From: Cornus controversa
Lineage: Eukaryota; Streptophyta; Magnoliopsida; Cornales; Cornaceae
DNA: 64,000 nt
Reading direction: 5' to 3'
NCBI GenBank assembly: GCA_026545225.1
Contig: CM048849.1
Location: 29,026,336 to 29,090,335, forward strand
The notes beneath the pieces were generated by a model. That model searched no databases, had not been told where the DNA came from, and saw only the letters and a list, made by a program, of their open reading frames with translations. This document shows positions 11,301-22,870 of this stretch, one piece after another (within the stretch, counting starts at the first letter, position 1; every line of letters starts with the position of its first letter). The position numbers and the translations under genes are program-made.

Positions 11301-12389
11301 ACATATTGCTAATCCCTTAGCAATGCAATATTACAAAAATGAAATTAACTATCTTATACAAAAGTTGAATCATGCTCAGTCATCAACTAGATAAAGGGCG
11401 ATCATCCGTTCATTTCACATTTGGCAAATGCAACAAGTATTACAGAACTATGTGGTCATTAGCAAAAATGGACTCGCACAAGTTATAAATAAACGACGGT
11501 CCCCACATAATGGCCAGTCCGAACAAACATAACAATTTCGACCCCAAAATCCTCTTTGAAAAGTGAACATGCATTCTAACGCGTGGCTTTTGTCATATTC
11601 GGAGAAGAAAATGAACAAATCTGTTTTTAAGAGAAAAACTCATTGAAAACGTTCGACACCGCTGTTCATTATCGCAAAACATTCATGATTGCTCATGCGT
11701 GGATGACCGTGCAATGCTTAGCTCTTTTTGCTTTCTTGTAAGCCCATGTAGCGGCATTGGGCCAATGACTCCCAAACCAGTTGGTTTTAGGGCATCAGGT
11801 GAAGAAACACCCCTCGGACTTAATAACCGAGCTTACAAGGCGATGAGCTTAAGCAAGCCACCCACTTATTATTGCTCAACCTTGCACACTTATACGCGAA
11901 TATTCCCTGCTTTGAGGCATAGAAATCCGGTTTATTGAGTGAGAAGGCTTATTGCAAATTTTCTCTTTTTCTCTCTCTTTTTTTTTTTTTTACAACAACT
12001 GGAAGAACTTATTCTTTAAGTTGTTCAGATAAAAATAGAAATTTACAAAATTCTCCCTCAGACTTATACCCCACAGTTTAAAATGCATGTGTGCGAATTT
12101 GTGCGGTTAAGGACAAATTTAGGGCAAGAACCATACGTGCTCAAATTTAGACAAAAATGTAGACCGTTCTAGCCTACTGTATAGCTTGCAAAAGTGCGGG
12201 TATTTACAATGTTAAAGTTCTTAACTACCTACTGCATTTACCTCAGACATTTATTCAAATGATCTTCCTTTAAAAAGCAAGACATCATAGCAAGCATGCA
12301 AAAATATCAAGAAAAAGAAAACTGCTCTACAATGACACTCAATATAACGACTGAACATTGCATGCATATGCAAGTGGTATAGCATACCG

Positions 12390-12402
12390 CACCCCCAAAC
12401 TT
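12390..12402 (-). other. Second copy of the polypurine-tract 13-mer
   Basis: The identical AAGTTTGGGGGTG lies 1.1 kb inside the element, next to TTGAGGACAATG-like sequence (12408-12424) that is common upstream of this tract in Athila elements. It could be a second priming site or a relic of an earlier 3' end. Confidence 0.6.
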
Positions 12403-13243
12403 ATATGCAACATTGTCCTCAATGTTTGGACAAGAAGAACAAGGAAAGAAGTTACCGGGATTGCTGAATGCGACAAAAATGGTATTCCACAGTAGCGGTC
12501 ATCCTGCAAGTAAGAAGAACCTGCACAGAACACCAACTGGATACCACGAGCATTAAAAGGAACAAAAAGTAGATAAACAGAACATAATGAAATAATTATG
12601 CACAAACAGACAAGGCCAATATCACTGTATATCTAAGGGTCTGAACTGGTGTTTCCCAATTGTCTAAGAGGTCTATGCGATAAGATATTGACTATCCAGG
12701 CACGCTAACGTATAGCACGCAAAGGGGCTGCCTTTCTTTATTAACGTCATACTGTGTTGAAGCAATCTCAACAGTATTGGGAATTTAAACCAGGCGGTAA
12801 TAAACGAAAATCATCAACTGAATCGCATATAACAATTAGACAAGTGGTACTACATACATAGTCAAAGTATAGAGAATAGAGATATTGACAGAAAGCATAA
12901 ATAAAGACAGTAAAGATAACACATGGTAGTACAGAAAAAAGAAAAATAACTGAATTCCATAAATGGGAAAATGAGTTTAGTACACGGTGTACATGTAGGT
13001 GGAATACTCAAAAAGAAACTAAAAATGAAAGAAAACATGGCCAACATGGCCTATCAAACATAAAGAAAGAACAAGAAATACAGAAAGTAAAATAGAAAAG
13101 ACACATAAAAATAGCTACTCGAGGGCGGGTGGTGGTGGTGGTGGCTCGGTGGGAGTAGAAGTGGAGATGGAAGCTCGTCCTGCAAACAGGAACTGCAGGT
13201 CCTGCCGAAAGGCTCGGAACTCGTCGAGAATTGCCCTCTGACC

Positions 13244-14338
13244 CTAAGCCAGAGAAGAAATGTCCGAACGAATGCTCTCCAGCTGACTCTGCGTCACCTG
13301 GACGTGCTCGTCAAAACCCTGCTGGAGCCGCTCAACATCAGCCACCAGGCAGGAATAGCTCGTCGCCAGGATGTCGTGCCGCTTTGCAGCCATATCCATC
13401 TCCTCCTCCTCCATCTCCTCAGACTCAGACCCATCCCCTGCAGGCTCTCCCTCCTCCATCTCCACCGGGGCATCCATATCTACATCGTCTGAAGGATCGC
13501 CCTGGTGGTCCTGTCGTTCTAAGTGTCGCCTCACCCGCTCCCACTGAGAAGATGTGAAGCGGGTGAGCGGTGCCAACTGGATGTCAGTATGACTGACCGG
13601 TATACTGGCACGACTAAGAAAAGCTACGACCAGGAAAGGAAAGGGAAGCCGCCAGCTCGCTGATCTCCTCATCCTCTTGTTGACGAGGCCGTCCCAGACT
13701 TTGTACATTTGCCCCCAGATCATTGATGGGACAGAAACCCACGTACCCGTGTGGAAAGAATAAAGGCAACGGAGGAGGTCGCCCCTACGGTCTGCCACGT
13801 GCTACAGGGGACACGCGTTCTTGATGAGAACGGTGTCTAGGAACCACAGTCTGCTCGGGCACATCGATTTGGATGTGCAGTTGTGATTGGGCATGGTAAA
13901 CGCCCCGCCACACATGCCCATCATGATGGAGAACAGCGCCGTGTCTGCTGGAAGTGCGGCCCTGAAAAGTGGTCGACCATCCTGGTCAACCATGTCTGGT
14001 GGCTGCTGGTGAGGAATGCCGAGCATCTGTGCAATTTGGCTCGGCGTAATCGTAATAGTCGTGGTGCCCACGACCGTTTCTAATGTGTCCGGCGTTGTGC
14101 AGGAGTAGGTCATGCGCTCATAGAAGACCTGCACTAAGAGCTCGTGTGCCACGTCAGTAGGAGGCACACATAGTCGGTCGAGGCGACGCCTCCTGAGCTC
14201 GGCGACAGCCCACGCACTGTCGGGATGCGTCTCGAACTCCGCTAAATCAAAAATCTGCTCCGGGTGAAACTTCTGAGACCGAAAAGCTCGCCCGGGCACG
14301 TCTCTAACTGAACCGGGGGCATTCTTCACCCTCGCCAT
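13244..14338 (-). mobile_element. Athila extra ORF (ORF3, env position), fossil
   Basis: Minus-strand coding region between integrase and the 3' LTR, in the place where Athila elements carry an extra ORF once likened to env. The N-terminal part has PEQIFDLAEFETHPDS, ITPSQIAQMLGIPHQQP and FRAALPADTALFSIMMGMC, resembling the putative plant transposon protein domain found in many plant genomes. The C-terminal part is acidic (SESEEMEEEEMDM) and then coiled-coil-like. I see no clear signal peptide or membrane span. Function unknown. It is not whole. Confidence 0.7.
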
Positions 14339-15001
14339 GATCTCGGAGCAGTCTGCACGTTATTCCAAAAAGTACGTAAATAAAAAGAAAATAAAAGGAA
14401 TGATAAACTAAGAATAAAAATAAAGGTATAAAAATGAAAATGAGGCCCTAGTCTATGGTGCTGACATGAGTTCAAAAAGTCGCTCTGCAAAGAGGCAGCG
14501 TGAGCGGATGTAACCGAAACAAAGAGTCGCGGTCGCAAACCATGCAAAAAGCATTTGAAACAGAGAGAATGCAATATCTCACTCCTACATGAATTCCTAC
14601 CCCCAAAAACTTACAAAATCTCATTACGAATATCGCAAATGCACCAATCCCACCCAACATCATCTAACTATGTTTATTAAGCCGTATAACTATCAAAAAT
14701 AGCGAGAAAGGACGCAAAATGTAGCCATGCATCACTTACCTCAAGAGGAAGAAGATGAACGGCACAAACAGAAGAAGTCCCGCTCGCAGCCGCGAAGAGA
14801 AGAGCGCGCGAGTGATAGCGGCGGTCTCGGACTACGGCGGACGGCGGTGGATGATCGGCGATGGAAGATCACGTGCGGAATGGCTCTTGCAAAGACTCTG
14901 GATCGCACGGAGGAAGGGAAGAAGTCGGATGGTTTTTTTAAAATGAGAGGGAAACCCAACGGTTTAAATAAGAGTTTGACTCACGTGCAGGCATCGCGTG
15001 C

Positions 15002-15346
15002 ATCTCGATTGATCGAGATGTGCATCTCGATTGATCAAAATTTTGATTAATCAAAATCCCACTTCGATCAATCGAGATCAGCTTCGATCGATCGAAATCA
15101 ACTTCGATCAATCGAGATTCCTTCTTCGATCAATCGAGAATTTCTTCGGTGAATCGAGACTTTCTTCTTCGATCAATCGAAAATTTATTTCGATCAATCG
15201 AAGACCAATCGAAGTGCTATCGAAGAATACTACCTCTCGGGACTTTTGGATTTGCAATTCTCTGTAATTTTTTGATCAATCGAGACCAAAATCTCGATCA
15301 ATCGAAATCTCGATTGATCGAGATCCTGGCTTCGATCAATCGAAAT
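15002..15346. repeat. Internal array of TCGATCAATCGA motifs in Athila
   Basis: About 12-14 full or decayed copies of (T)TCGATCAATCGA(G/A)A and its reverse complement in 345 bp, between the integrase end (15517) and ORF3. The motif is the one clustered in both LTRs. Copies on the left are near-perfect 18-mers; those in the middle are shorter and diverged. Plus-strand frames here (repeated SINR, DQSR, RSIE) are by-products of the repeat. Confidence 0.88.
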
Positions 15347-15516
15347 ACTCAAAAACAGTCAGCTTGAATTATGCTTCAGGGACTTGGATTTTTGGGAATT
15401 AGATACTACATTGCTTAGATACAAACTTTAACTTGGATTAAAGGGACATCATGGAAGCATGATAGCTACCATGGCTACGCCACCTTACACGTCTATGGCA
15501 TGACGTTCGGATCGGC

Positions 15517-17522
15517 TCACGAGTCAAAATATACAGGATCCGTCAAAGTGACGACATCCACGTATTCGGTGGTAACTTGGTCATCCACGCATACTTTTAA
15601 GCGCTGCCCGTTTACTTTGAACAACGAGCCGTCTTTCAAGTCCTTTAGTTCCACCGCTCCATGGGGAGCGACAAAATTAACCAAAAATAGACCATCCCAA
15701 CGGGAGTGAAGTTTTTCGGGAAACAAATGAAGGCGTGAGTTGTACAACCATACTTTTTAGCCCGGCGAAAATGTTTTGACTCGAATATTACGATCATGAA
15801 AGGCTTTGGACTTTGCCTTATAGATTTTAGCGTTCTCATACGCGTCATGTCGCAATTCTTCCAATTCATTTAATTGAAGCTTTCGATTAGATCCGGCCTT
15901 TTGCATGTCAAAATTGAAAGTTTTAGTGGCCCACATAGCTTTATGCTCCAATTCTACCGGAAGATGACACGCTTTGCCATAAACCAGCCGATAAGGTGAC
16001 ATTCCAATGGGAGTTTTATATGCGGTTCGGTATGCCCATAATGCATCGTTCAGTTGCAATGACCAATCTTTTCGGTCAGGCCGAACAGTTTTCTGAAGAA
16101 TGTTCTTAATCTCCCTATTAGATACCTCTACTTGGCCACTAGTTTGAGGATGGTATGGGGTGGCTACTTTGTGTGTGACGGAGTATTTGGTAAGCAAGGT
16201 TCGAAGGAACCGGTTACAGAAATGTTTACCTCCGTCACTGATGATGGCTCGAGGCGTACCAAATCGGCTAAAAATATTAGCTTGAATGAACTTAACCACG
16301 ACTGCGTGATCATTGGTTTTGGTAGCAACGGCCTCTATCCACTTAGATACATAGTCCACCGTCACAAGTATGTACTCATGACCAGTAGAAGGTGGGAATG
16401 GTCCCATGAAGTCAATGCCCCACACATCAAATATCTCAACAATAAGAATAGGGTTAAGAGGCATCATGTCCTTCCGAGACATCGCGCTGAGGCGCTGACA
16501 TCGCTCACAAGAGCGGCAGAATGAATATGTATCCCGATGAAGTGTTGGCCAGAAAAATCCGCATTGAAGAATTTTTGCGGCTGTTTTCTTAGCACTAAAA
16601 TGTCCCCCACAAGCGAGTGTATGACAAAAGTTAAGAATGCTTTGGAATTCACTGTTGGGTACACATTTACGAATTATTTGATCGGGGCAATATTTGAACA
16701 ATTGAGGATCGTCCCAATAATATGATCGTGATTGGGAGAGAAAACGATCCTTCTCTTGTTTGGTCCACGAAGATGGTATTTTACCGGTTGCCAAGTAATT
16801 AACCACATCTGCATACCAAGGGATACTCTCTTGAGAAATGACAAAGAGTTGTTCATCCGGGAAGGATTCACAAACTGGAATGGAATTATGGAGGGATTCA
16901 ACAAGAATTCTCGAAAGGTGGTCAGCCACCACATTTTCAGTTCCCTTTTTGTCTCTAATCTCAAAATTGAACTCTTGCAATAAAAGTATCCATCGGATCA
17001 ACCTAGGCTTAGTGTCCTTTTTGGCCAGAAGATGCCGGAGGGCAGCATGGTCCGAATAGACTATGACCTTTAAACCTAATAAATAAGCTCAAAACTTGTC
17101 TAATGCAAATACTACCGCAAGCAACTCCTTTTTCGTTGTGGTATAATTGATTTGAGCCTCGAAAAGGGTTTTACTTGCGTAGTAGATGACATGTGGCAGT
17201 TTATCTAGTCGTTGCCCTAAGACTGCACCCATGGCATAATCGGACGCATCACACATGATCTCAAATGGGAGAGCCCAATTTGGAGGGATTAGAATTGGGG
17301 CGGTTGTGAGCATGGTGCGGAGTTTTTCAAAAGCGTTAAGGCACGCTTCATCAAAGGTAAAGCAAGATTCTTTTTCAAGAAGGCAACACAAAGGCCGAGA
17401 GATCTTGCTAAAATCTTTGATGAAACGGCAATAAAAGCCCGCATGCCCAAGGAATGAACGAATCTCTCACACCGTTGATGGTGGAGGAAGTTTGGAAATG
17501 AGCTCAACCTTGGCTTTATCAA
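15517..17522 (-). mobile_element. Athila RNase H and integrase region, fossil
   Basis: RNase H end (CDASDYAMGAVLGQR, TTTKKELLAVVFALDKF) at 17.1-17.4 kb, then integrase. The integrase shows the zinc-binding and core motifs [57 protein letters not shown] and [16 protein letters not shown]. The C-terminal part ends near 15517 ([20 protein letters not shown]). The motif set is typical of the Athila lineage. Confidence 0.93.
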
Positions 17523-17589
17523 CCTCTATTCCTCTCTTAGACATAATGTGCCCTAGGACGATACCCTCTTGAACCATAAAGTGGCTCTT

Positions 17590-20139
17590 TTACCAACTAA
17601 GAATTAGGTTGGTCTCTCGACATCGTTTGAGAACACTGGATAGATTTTGGAGGCATGATTCAAATGAAGGCCCAAAAATAGAAAAATCATCCATGAATAC
17701 TTCCAAGAATTTTTCCACCATGTCCGAAAAGATAGACATCATACACCGTTGAAAAGTTGCCGGTGCATTGCACAACCCAAAGGGCATGCGTCTATAAGCA
17801 AATGTGCCGAAAGGACATGTAAATGTGGTTTTCTCTTGGTCCCTCGGGTCTATAGCAACTTGATTATAGCCAGAGTATCCATCTAAAAAGCAATAAAAAT
17901 TTTGCCCGGCTAATCTCTCCAATATTTGATCAATGAATGGGAGGGGGAAATGATCTTTCCGAGTGGCTGAATTTAATTTTCTATAATCTATGCACACTCT
18001 CCAGCCCGTGGTGGTGCGTTGGGGAACTAATTCACCCTTTTCATTTGGTTGCACCGTAATACCTGACTTCTTTGAAACCACTTGAGTGGGACTAACCCAC
18101 TTGCTATCTGAGATGGGGTAAATAATTCCCGCATCTAGTAACTTCACCACTTCCTTCATTACAACGTCCTTCATATTTGGATTTAATCGACGTTGTGCCT
18201 CCCTTGAGGTCTTTGCAACCTCTTCCAAATGTATGCGGTGCATACAAATAGAAGGGTCTATTCCCTTAAGATCTGCCACACTCCATCCTATTGCTTCCTT
18301 GTGCTCTTTTAGCACTTTGATGAGTTCCATCTCTTGATCATTGGTGAGATTGGAAGCAATAATGATTGGAAGGGTCTCATTAGCGCCTAAGAAAACATAC
18401 TTAAGTGTAGCTAGTAGAGGCTTGAGCTCAAGTTGTGGGGGGGAAATTAGAGAAGGAGTTTGGGAAGTTTCGGACAAAGGAGGCAAGGGTTCTCTAGGAA
18501 CTCTCCATTTAGGCACGTCCATGACAATGTTGACATCGAGCATTGAGTTGACTTCACAAATAGATTGCTCAACGTCAAAATCATCATAGTTGAAGTGATT
18601 TAGGCATGCCTCTAGAGGATCCTTGGAAAGAATAGAAGGAAGTGCTTCTTGAACTAAGTCTTCCACTACATCGACACAAAAACACTCACTTTCATCGTCG
18701 GATGTGTGGTGGGAAGCATTGAAGATGTTCAAGCGGACTTTCATATTCCTGAAAGAGATGTCCATCACTCCGGTACGGCAGTTAACGCAAGCATTTTCCG
18801 TGGCCAAGAATGGACGACCTAGAATGATAGGAATATGCTGATTTGGATTTTGGGCCGGTTCCGTGTCAAGGACTATGAAGTCCACCGGAAAATAGAATTT
18901 GTCTACTTGAATGATTACATCCTCAATTATGCCACGTGGTTGCTTCACCGAGCGGTCGGTGAGTTGCAACACAACCGTGGTATGCTTGAGTTCCCCCAAA
19001 CCTAGTTGTTGGTAAACTGAGAATGGAAGCAAATTGATACTAGCCCCTAAATCAAGAAGTGCCTTTTCAAAAGATTGATTTCCGATGGTGCACGAAATAG
19101 TCGGAGCACCCGGATCTTTGAATTTAGGAGGGGCTTGGTGTTGGAAAATAGAGCTTATATGCTCAGTTAGGAGGACTTTCTTAGGAGCATTATTCCTAGA
19201 TTTGCGCTTTTGAGTGCACAAGTCCTTCAAAAATTTAGCATAGGAGGGAATTTGTCGAATAGCATCAAGGAGAGGGAGATTGATCTTTACTTGTTTGAAG
19301 ATCTCCATCATGTCTTGGATTTTCTCTCCTTGTTTCCCAAAATGAGAAGGTTCCTTCAATCTTTGAGGAAAAGGAACCGGAGGTTCATAAGAGGTGTCAA
19401 GAATTGGACTTGATGACGACACAACTTCACTTGCCTTTCCTTTTGGATTTAAAGGGATGTTATGCACATTTGGATTTAAAGGAAACACTTTTGGATTTAA
19501 ATGGGATTCTTTTGGATTTGCGGATTGCTCATTGAATTCCTTCTTCTCTTCCTCCCCTACCTTGGAATTGATGATTTTACCACTCCTTAAGGTGGTGATT
19601 GATTGAACTTGCTCCGGAGGAGCATTACAAGTTAAAGATGATGGATCCTCAATCATATGAACACCCTTAGGATTTGCCACCGGTTGACTCAGCAACTTAC
19701 CTTCCTCCCTTCTATTCAAGGCATTAGCTAGTTGCCCGATTTGAGCTTCTAACCTAGCCATAGATTGAGCATTCGCTTCCAGCTTAGAGATTGATTGAGA
19801 GTGAGTTTGCAATAATCGGGTATTAGCCTCAAGATTGCTTATCACTCTTTCTTCAAAGCCTTGGCTTCTCGGAGGAGGTGGTGGTTGTTGGTAATTAGAT
19901 CTTTGATGGTAGGGTTGAGGATTCGGCCTATAATGAGGCTGTTGAGATTGGAAATTAAAAGAATTTTGCCCTTGAAAAGAGGGACTTGATTCTTGAGGTT
20001 TCCATGAAAAAGTCGGATGGTTCTTGTAACCAGGATTGTATGTGTTTGAATATGGATCATTCACTTGTTTAGAGTACAAGGAAATCGTTTGCTCTTGAGC
20101 ATAATCGGGAGATTGCCCGGCAATAGGACAATCTCGCAC
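17590..20139 (-). mobile_element. Athila gag end, protease and reverse transcriptase region, fossil
   Basis: A long open stretch of 849 residues. The CCHC-knuckle end (RDCPIAGQ) comes first, then a Pro/Gln-rich linker, the protease (about residues 360-440: LGASINLLPFSVYQQLGL, IILGRPFLAT) and RT (about 640-845: WRVCIDYRKLNSATRKDHFP, CFLDGYSGYNQ, MPFGLCNAPATFQRCM, FMDDFSIFG). Aspartates of the RT active site are in the last motif. Gag proper continues upstream to about 21.1 kb. Confidence 0.95.
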
Positions 20140-21103
20140 GAAATGTGAAGTACTATAGCAAAACGAAAACCTTCCTGATTTTGAACAGGTTGGCTTGGAG
20201 TAGGCAGCCCATTTTTCATGATTAAATCCATTTTTTGGGATAGGGCTTCTACTTGCATGGCAACCTCATCTACCCGTGAAATTTCATGCACTCCTCTACA
20301 AGGTTGGGTGGCCTTCCCTTTCCTAGTGGAGGAGCGTTGAGCTGAATTGTTGCTTAGGGTTTGAAAAAGTTTCCATGCCTCATCGGGGCTTTTTAAAAGG
20401 TATCCTCTTCCACAAGCGGAGTCTATCATTTGTCTATGTTGCTCACTCACCCCATCATAAAAACTTTGCACTAGCTGCCATTTTGGGACAGCATGATGCG
20501 GACAAGATTTCAGAAGGTCTTTTAATCTCTCCCACGTCTCATGAAATTGTTCTTGGTCAATTTGGGTGAATCCGGTGATTGCTCACCGAATATCACTTGT
20601 CTTACCCATTGGGAAGTATTTTTTCAAGAACTCTATTTGCATCTCCGCCCAAGAATGGATTGAGTTAGGTTCTAAAGAATTGAACCAACTTCTTGCTTTA
20701 TATTTTAGGGAGAAGGGGAACATACGCAGCTTTAGGTCATCCTCCGTAAAGTGTGGTACACGAATAGTGGAACACACAGAAAGGAAGTAATCTAAGTGCC
20801 GGTGTGGATCCTCATTAGGGAGACCATGGAAGCTATTAAGAAGATTGATGGTGGAGGACTTTATTTCGAATTGATTTGCCACTACATCTGGAAATTGGAT
20901 ACATGAAGGTACTTCAAATGTAGTCGAAAGGTAAAAGTCCATAAGCAACTCTCCTTGAGGAGGTGGAGGTGGAGGTGGTTGTTCTTGATTAAAAGGAGGT
21001 AGTCCGGGAGGTTATTTTTCATTTGGATCCATGTTTTCAGTCCTAGGCAATATAGGGTCCCTAGAGGTTCCTCTACGTTGTCTAAGTGTTCTTTCAAGTT
21101 CAA
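20061..21103 (-). mobile_element. Athila gag region, fossil
   Basis: Capsid-type gag sequence of Ty3/Gypsy elements on the minus strand: FHGLPNEDPHRHLDYFL, LKLRMFPFSLKYKARSWFNS, WAEMQIEFLKKYFP and SACGRGYLLKSPDEAWKLF. It precedes the knuckle and protease. It is not continuous. Confidence 0.9.
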
Positions 21104-21412
21104 TATTACACGGAAGCAATGGAAGTGACAAGGACCGTCTACCTAGCATGCATTAATAGTAGAACAACACCTCAATACACAAAAATAAACAATAATATAT
21201 ACACAAAGAATGAAAGAACTCAAACCACTAATTTTAGATTTTATACTCACAAAGGGTTCCAACTTTAATCCTTTTAGATGCCCGCTATGTGGTATACCTA
21301 AAATCAAGAAATTTGAGCAATAAGAACAAAATATATAAAAAAAAAAATGAAAGAATTTCTAGCCTAAGAATTAAACTAGATTTAATCTTTCAATGGCGAC
21401 AATTACACCGTA

Positions 21413-21431
21413 GTCCCCGACAACGGCGCCA
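21413..21431 (-). other. Athila primer-binding site (tRNA-Asp type)
   Basis: On the minus strand TGGCGCCGTTGTCGGGGAC lies six bases inside the 5' LTR. It matches the complement of the 3' end of plant tRNA-Asp with one transition. tRNA-Asp priming is usual for Athila elements. Confidence 0.85.
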
Positions 21432-21437
21432 AAATTT

Positions 21438-22865
21438 TGATGTGGCTAAACTCGGATTAAATTGTAAGCTTAATTTTGCCCTTTTTATCAAAATATAATT
21501 TAACCACTCGCAAGAGCACAAATCTTTGTAGATAAGGTTCTATATAGAGGGTATCGATCCCACGAGGACTAGTCGCAATTGTCTTAAAGAAAGATTAATT
21601 CTACTTTAATCCTAAAAATAGGTTTTTGAATTTTTAATTATAAACTATTGTATGAATGAAATGACAATAAAATTAAAGAGTAAAGTTGGGAGAGAAAGTT
21701 AGGGGTTGGTTTCCACCACTAGCCATTCACATGTTCATAAGTGTAGCAAGCATGGGATTCATTAATTAAATGCCTAACAATGTCATTAGGCTTGTGACCT
21801 CAATGACATATCAAAAGATCAATGTGTGTGCTAACCTATCATAATCCATCTTCAACAAGCATAGCTCTTCAACCTAACTAAATACCTAATTACCCTACTC
21901 TCTAGGTGAACCCTACATGCATCCAAACTACCTTGTCTTGGCATGGTCTATACAAGCAAACATCACACATTCATTTAAACATCATTATCTAGCCATCATT
22001 TGCACTTCTTGTGGAATATGCAAATGTTGTGCATTCAAGTGACAAAATCTACTCTAAGACAAGAATAAATTCCAAATCAAATGAATATATATAAGAATTG
22101 TATTTGTGTACATATTCACTAGGCTAAATAATCAACATTTAACTACAAATCCCCAAGTGCTACAAAAATGAACAAGTTTACATGGCTAGGTGTGTCAACC
22201 ACACCCTAGTAGAGGAGTTAGTTGGTCATGGCAGCCTTGCACCCTTCCATTGATGAAGAAAGTGAAGCTTCTTGGTCTGGTTCAGCTCCTCTTCTTTCTC
22301 TCCCGAAGGTCTTTCCTTGGATGGTCTGATGTATGTTGAGAGATATGTGAGATATGAGAGATATGGCCCTTTTTGTGTGCTTTTTGGCTTCCTTTTCAAC
22401 CTTGGGGCCCACCATATATATATATATCAATAAATATATCCCTTGTATCAAGAAGGTCCCCAAGAGTCTTGTTCAAGTCAGATAATCCCCCTAAGTCGTG
22501 CAAAAAGGGGGATTTTGTTGCAAGTGGGAGAGCAGGTGAGCAAGTGGCCAAGTGGATTCTGCAGAATCTCGATCAATCGAGATTGAATCTCGATTGATTG
22601 AGATTTCGATCAATCAAAATGAGATCTCGATCAATCGAGATCTCGATTGATCGAGATCAACATCTCGATTGATCGAGATGCCTTTGGCTGCAATTCTGAC
22701 TTTTTCTCTTCAGCTGCAAATAGCTTCAAACTTTGCTCCATTTACTCTAATACCTGCAATACATCAAAAACACAAAAATACCGTAAACATATCTCGGTAA
22801 ACGCAAAAACAGAATTAACATATGCAATAAAGAGGGTTCAAATGCATAGAATTGAACACTTATCA
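21438..22865 (-). repeat. Athila 5' LTR
   Basis: 1428 bp, about 99.5% identical to 9860-11287. Differences that I counted by eye: seven, all C/T or G/A, three of them at CpG. The right edge touches the target duplication GTAGC (22866-22870). Confidence 0.97.
22566..22679. repeat. Cluster of TCGATCAATCGA motifs in 5' LTR
   Basis: Same cluster as in the 3' LTR, with three of the seven LTR differences in or just before it (two of these in the motif itself or its spacers). Confidence 0.9.
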
Positions 22866-22870
22866 GTAGC

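Larger units (their letters stand above)
9860..22865 (-). mobile_element. Athila-lineage Ty3/Gypsy retrotransposon, complete length, nested, fossil
   Basis: A 13,006-bp element with TG...CA LTRs of 1428 bp each (9860-11287 and 21438-22865) and the target duplication GTAGC (9855-9859, 22866-22870). It sits in the second RNase H-integrase linker of the Tat element. Order on the minus strand: 5' LTR, PBS for tRNA-Asp, gag (about 20.06-21.1 kb), protease and RT (17.6-19.1), RNase H (17.0-17.5), integrase (15.5-17.0), a motif array (15.0-15.35), an extra ORF (13.24-14.34), PPT, 3' LTR. FMDDFSIFG, FLDGYSGYNQ and the 3' extra ORF point to Athila. The LTRs differ at about 7 sites, all transitions (about 0.5%). 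At 1.3e-8 per site per year this is about 0.2 million years, rate-dependent. The coding part is broken at roughly half a dozen or more points. Confidence 0.95.

Noticed and set aside
10640-11320. Small ORFs that occur twice (also at 22218-22937) and could be taken for a duplicated gene
   Set aside because: They lie within the two LTRs and are duplicated only because the LTRs are.
14727-15367. Plus-strand open frames with repeated SINR/DQSR words
   Set aside because: They arise from the TCGATCAATCGA array and lie opposite the Athila element's coding strand.
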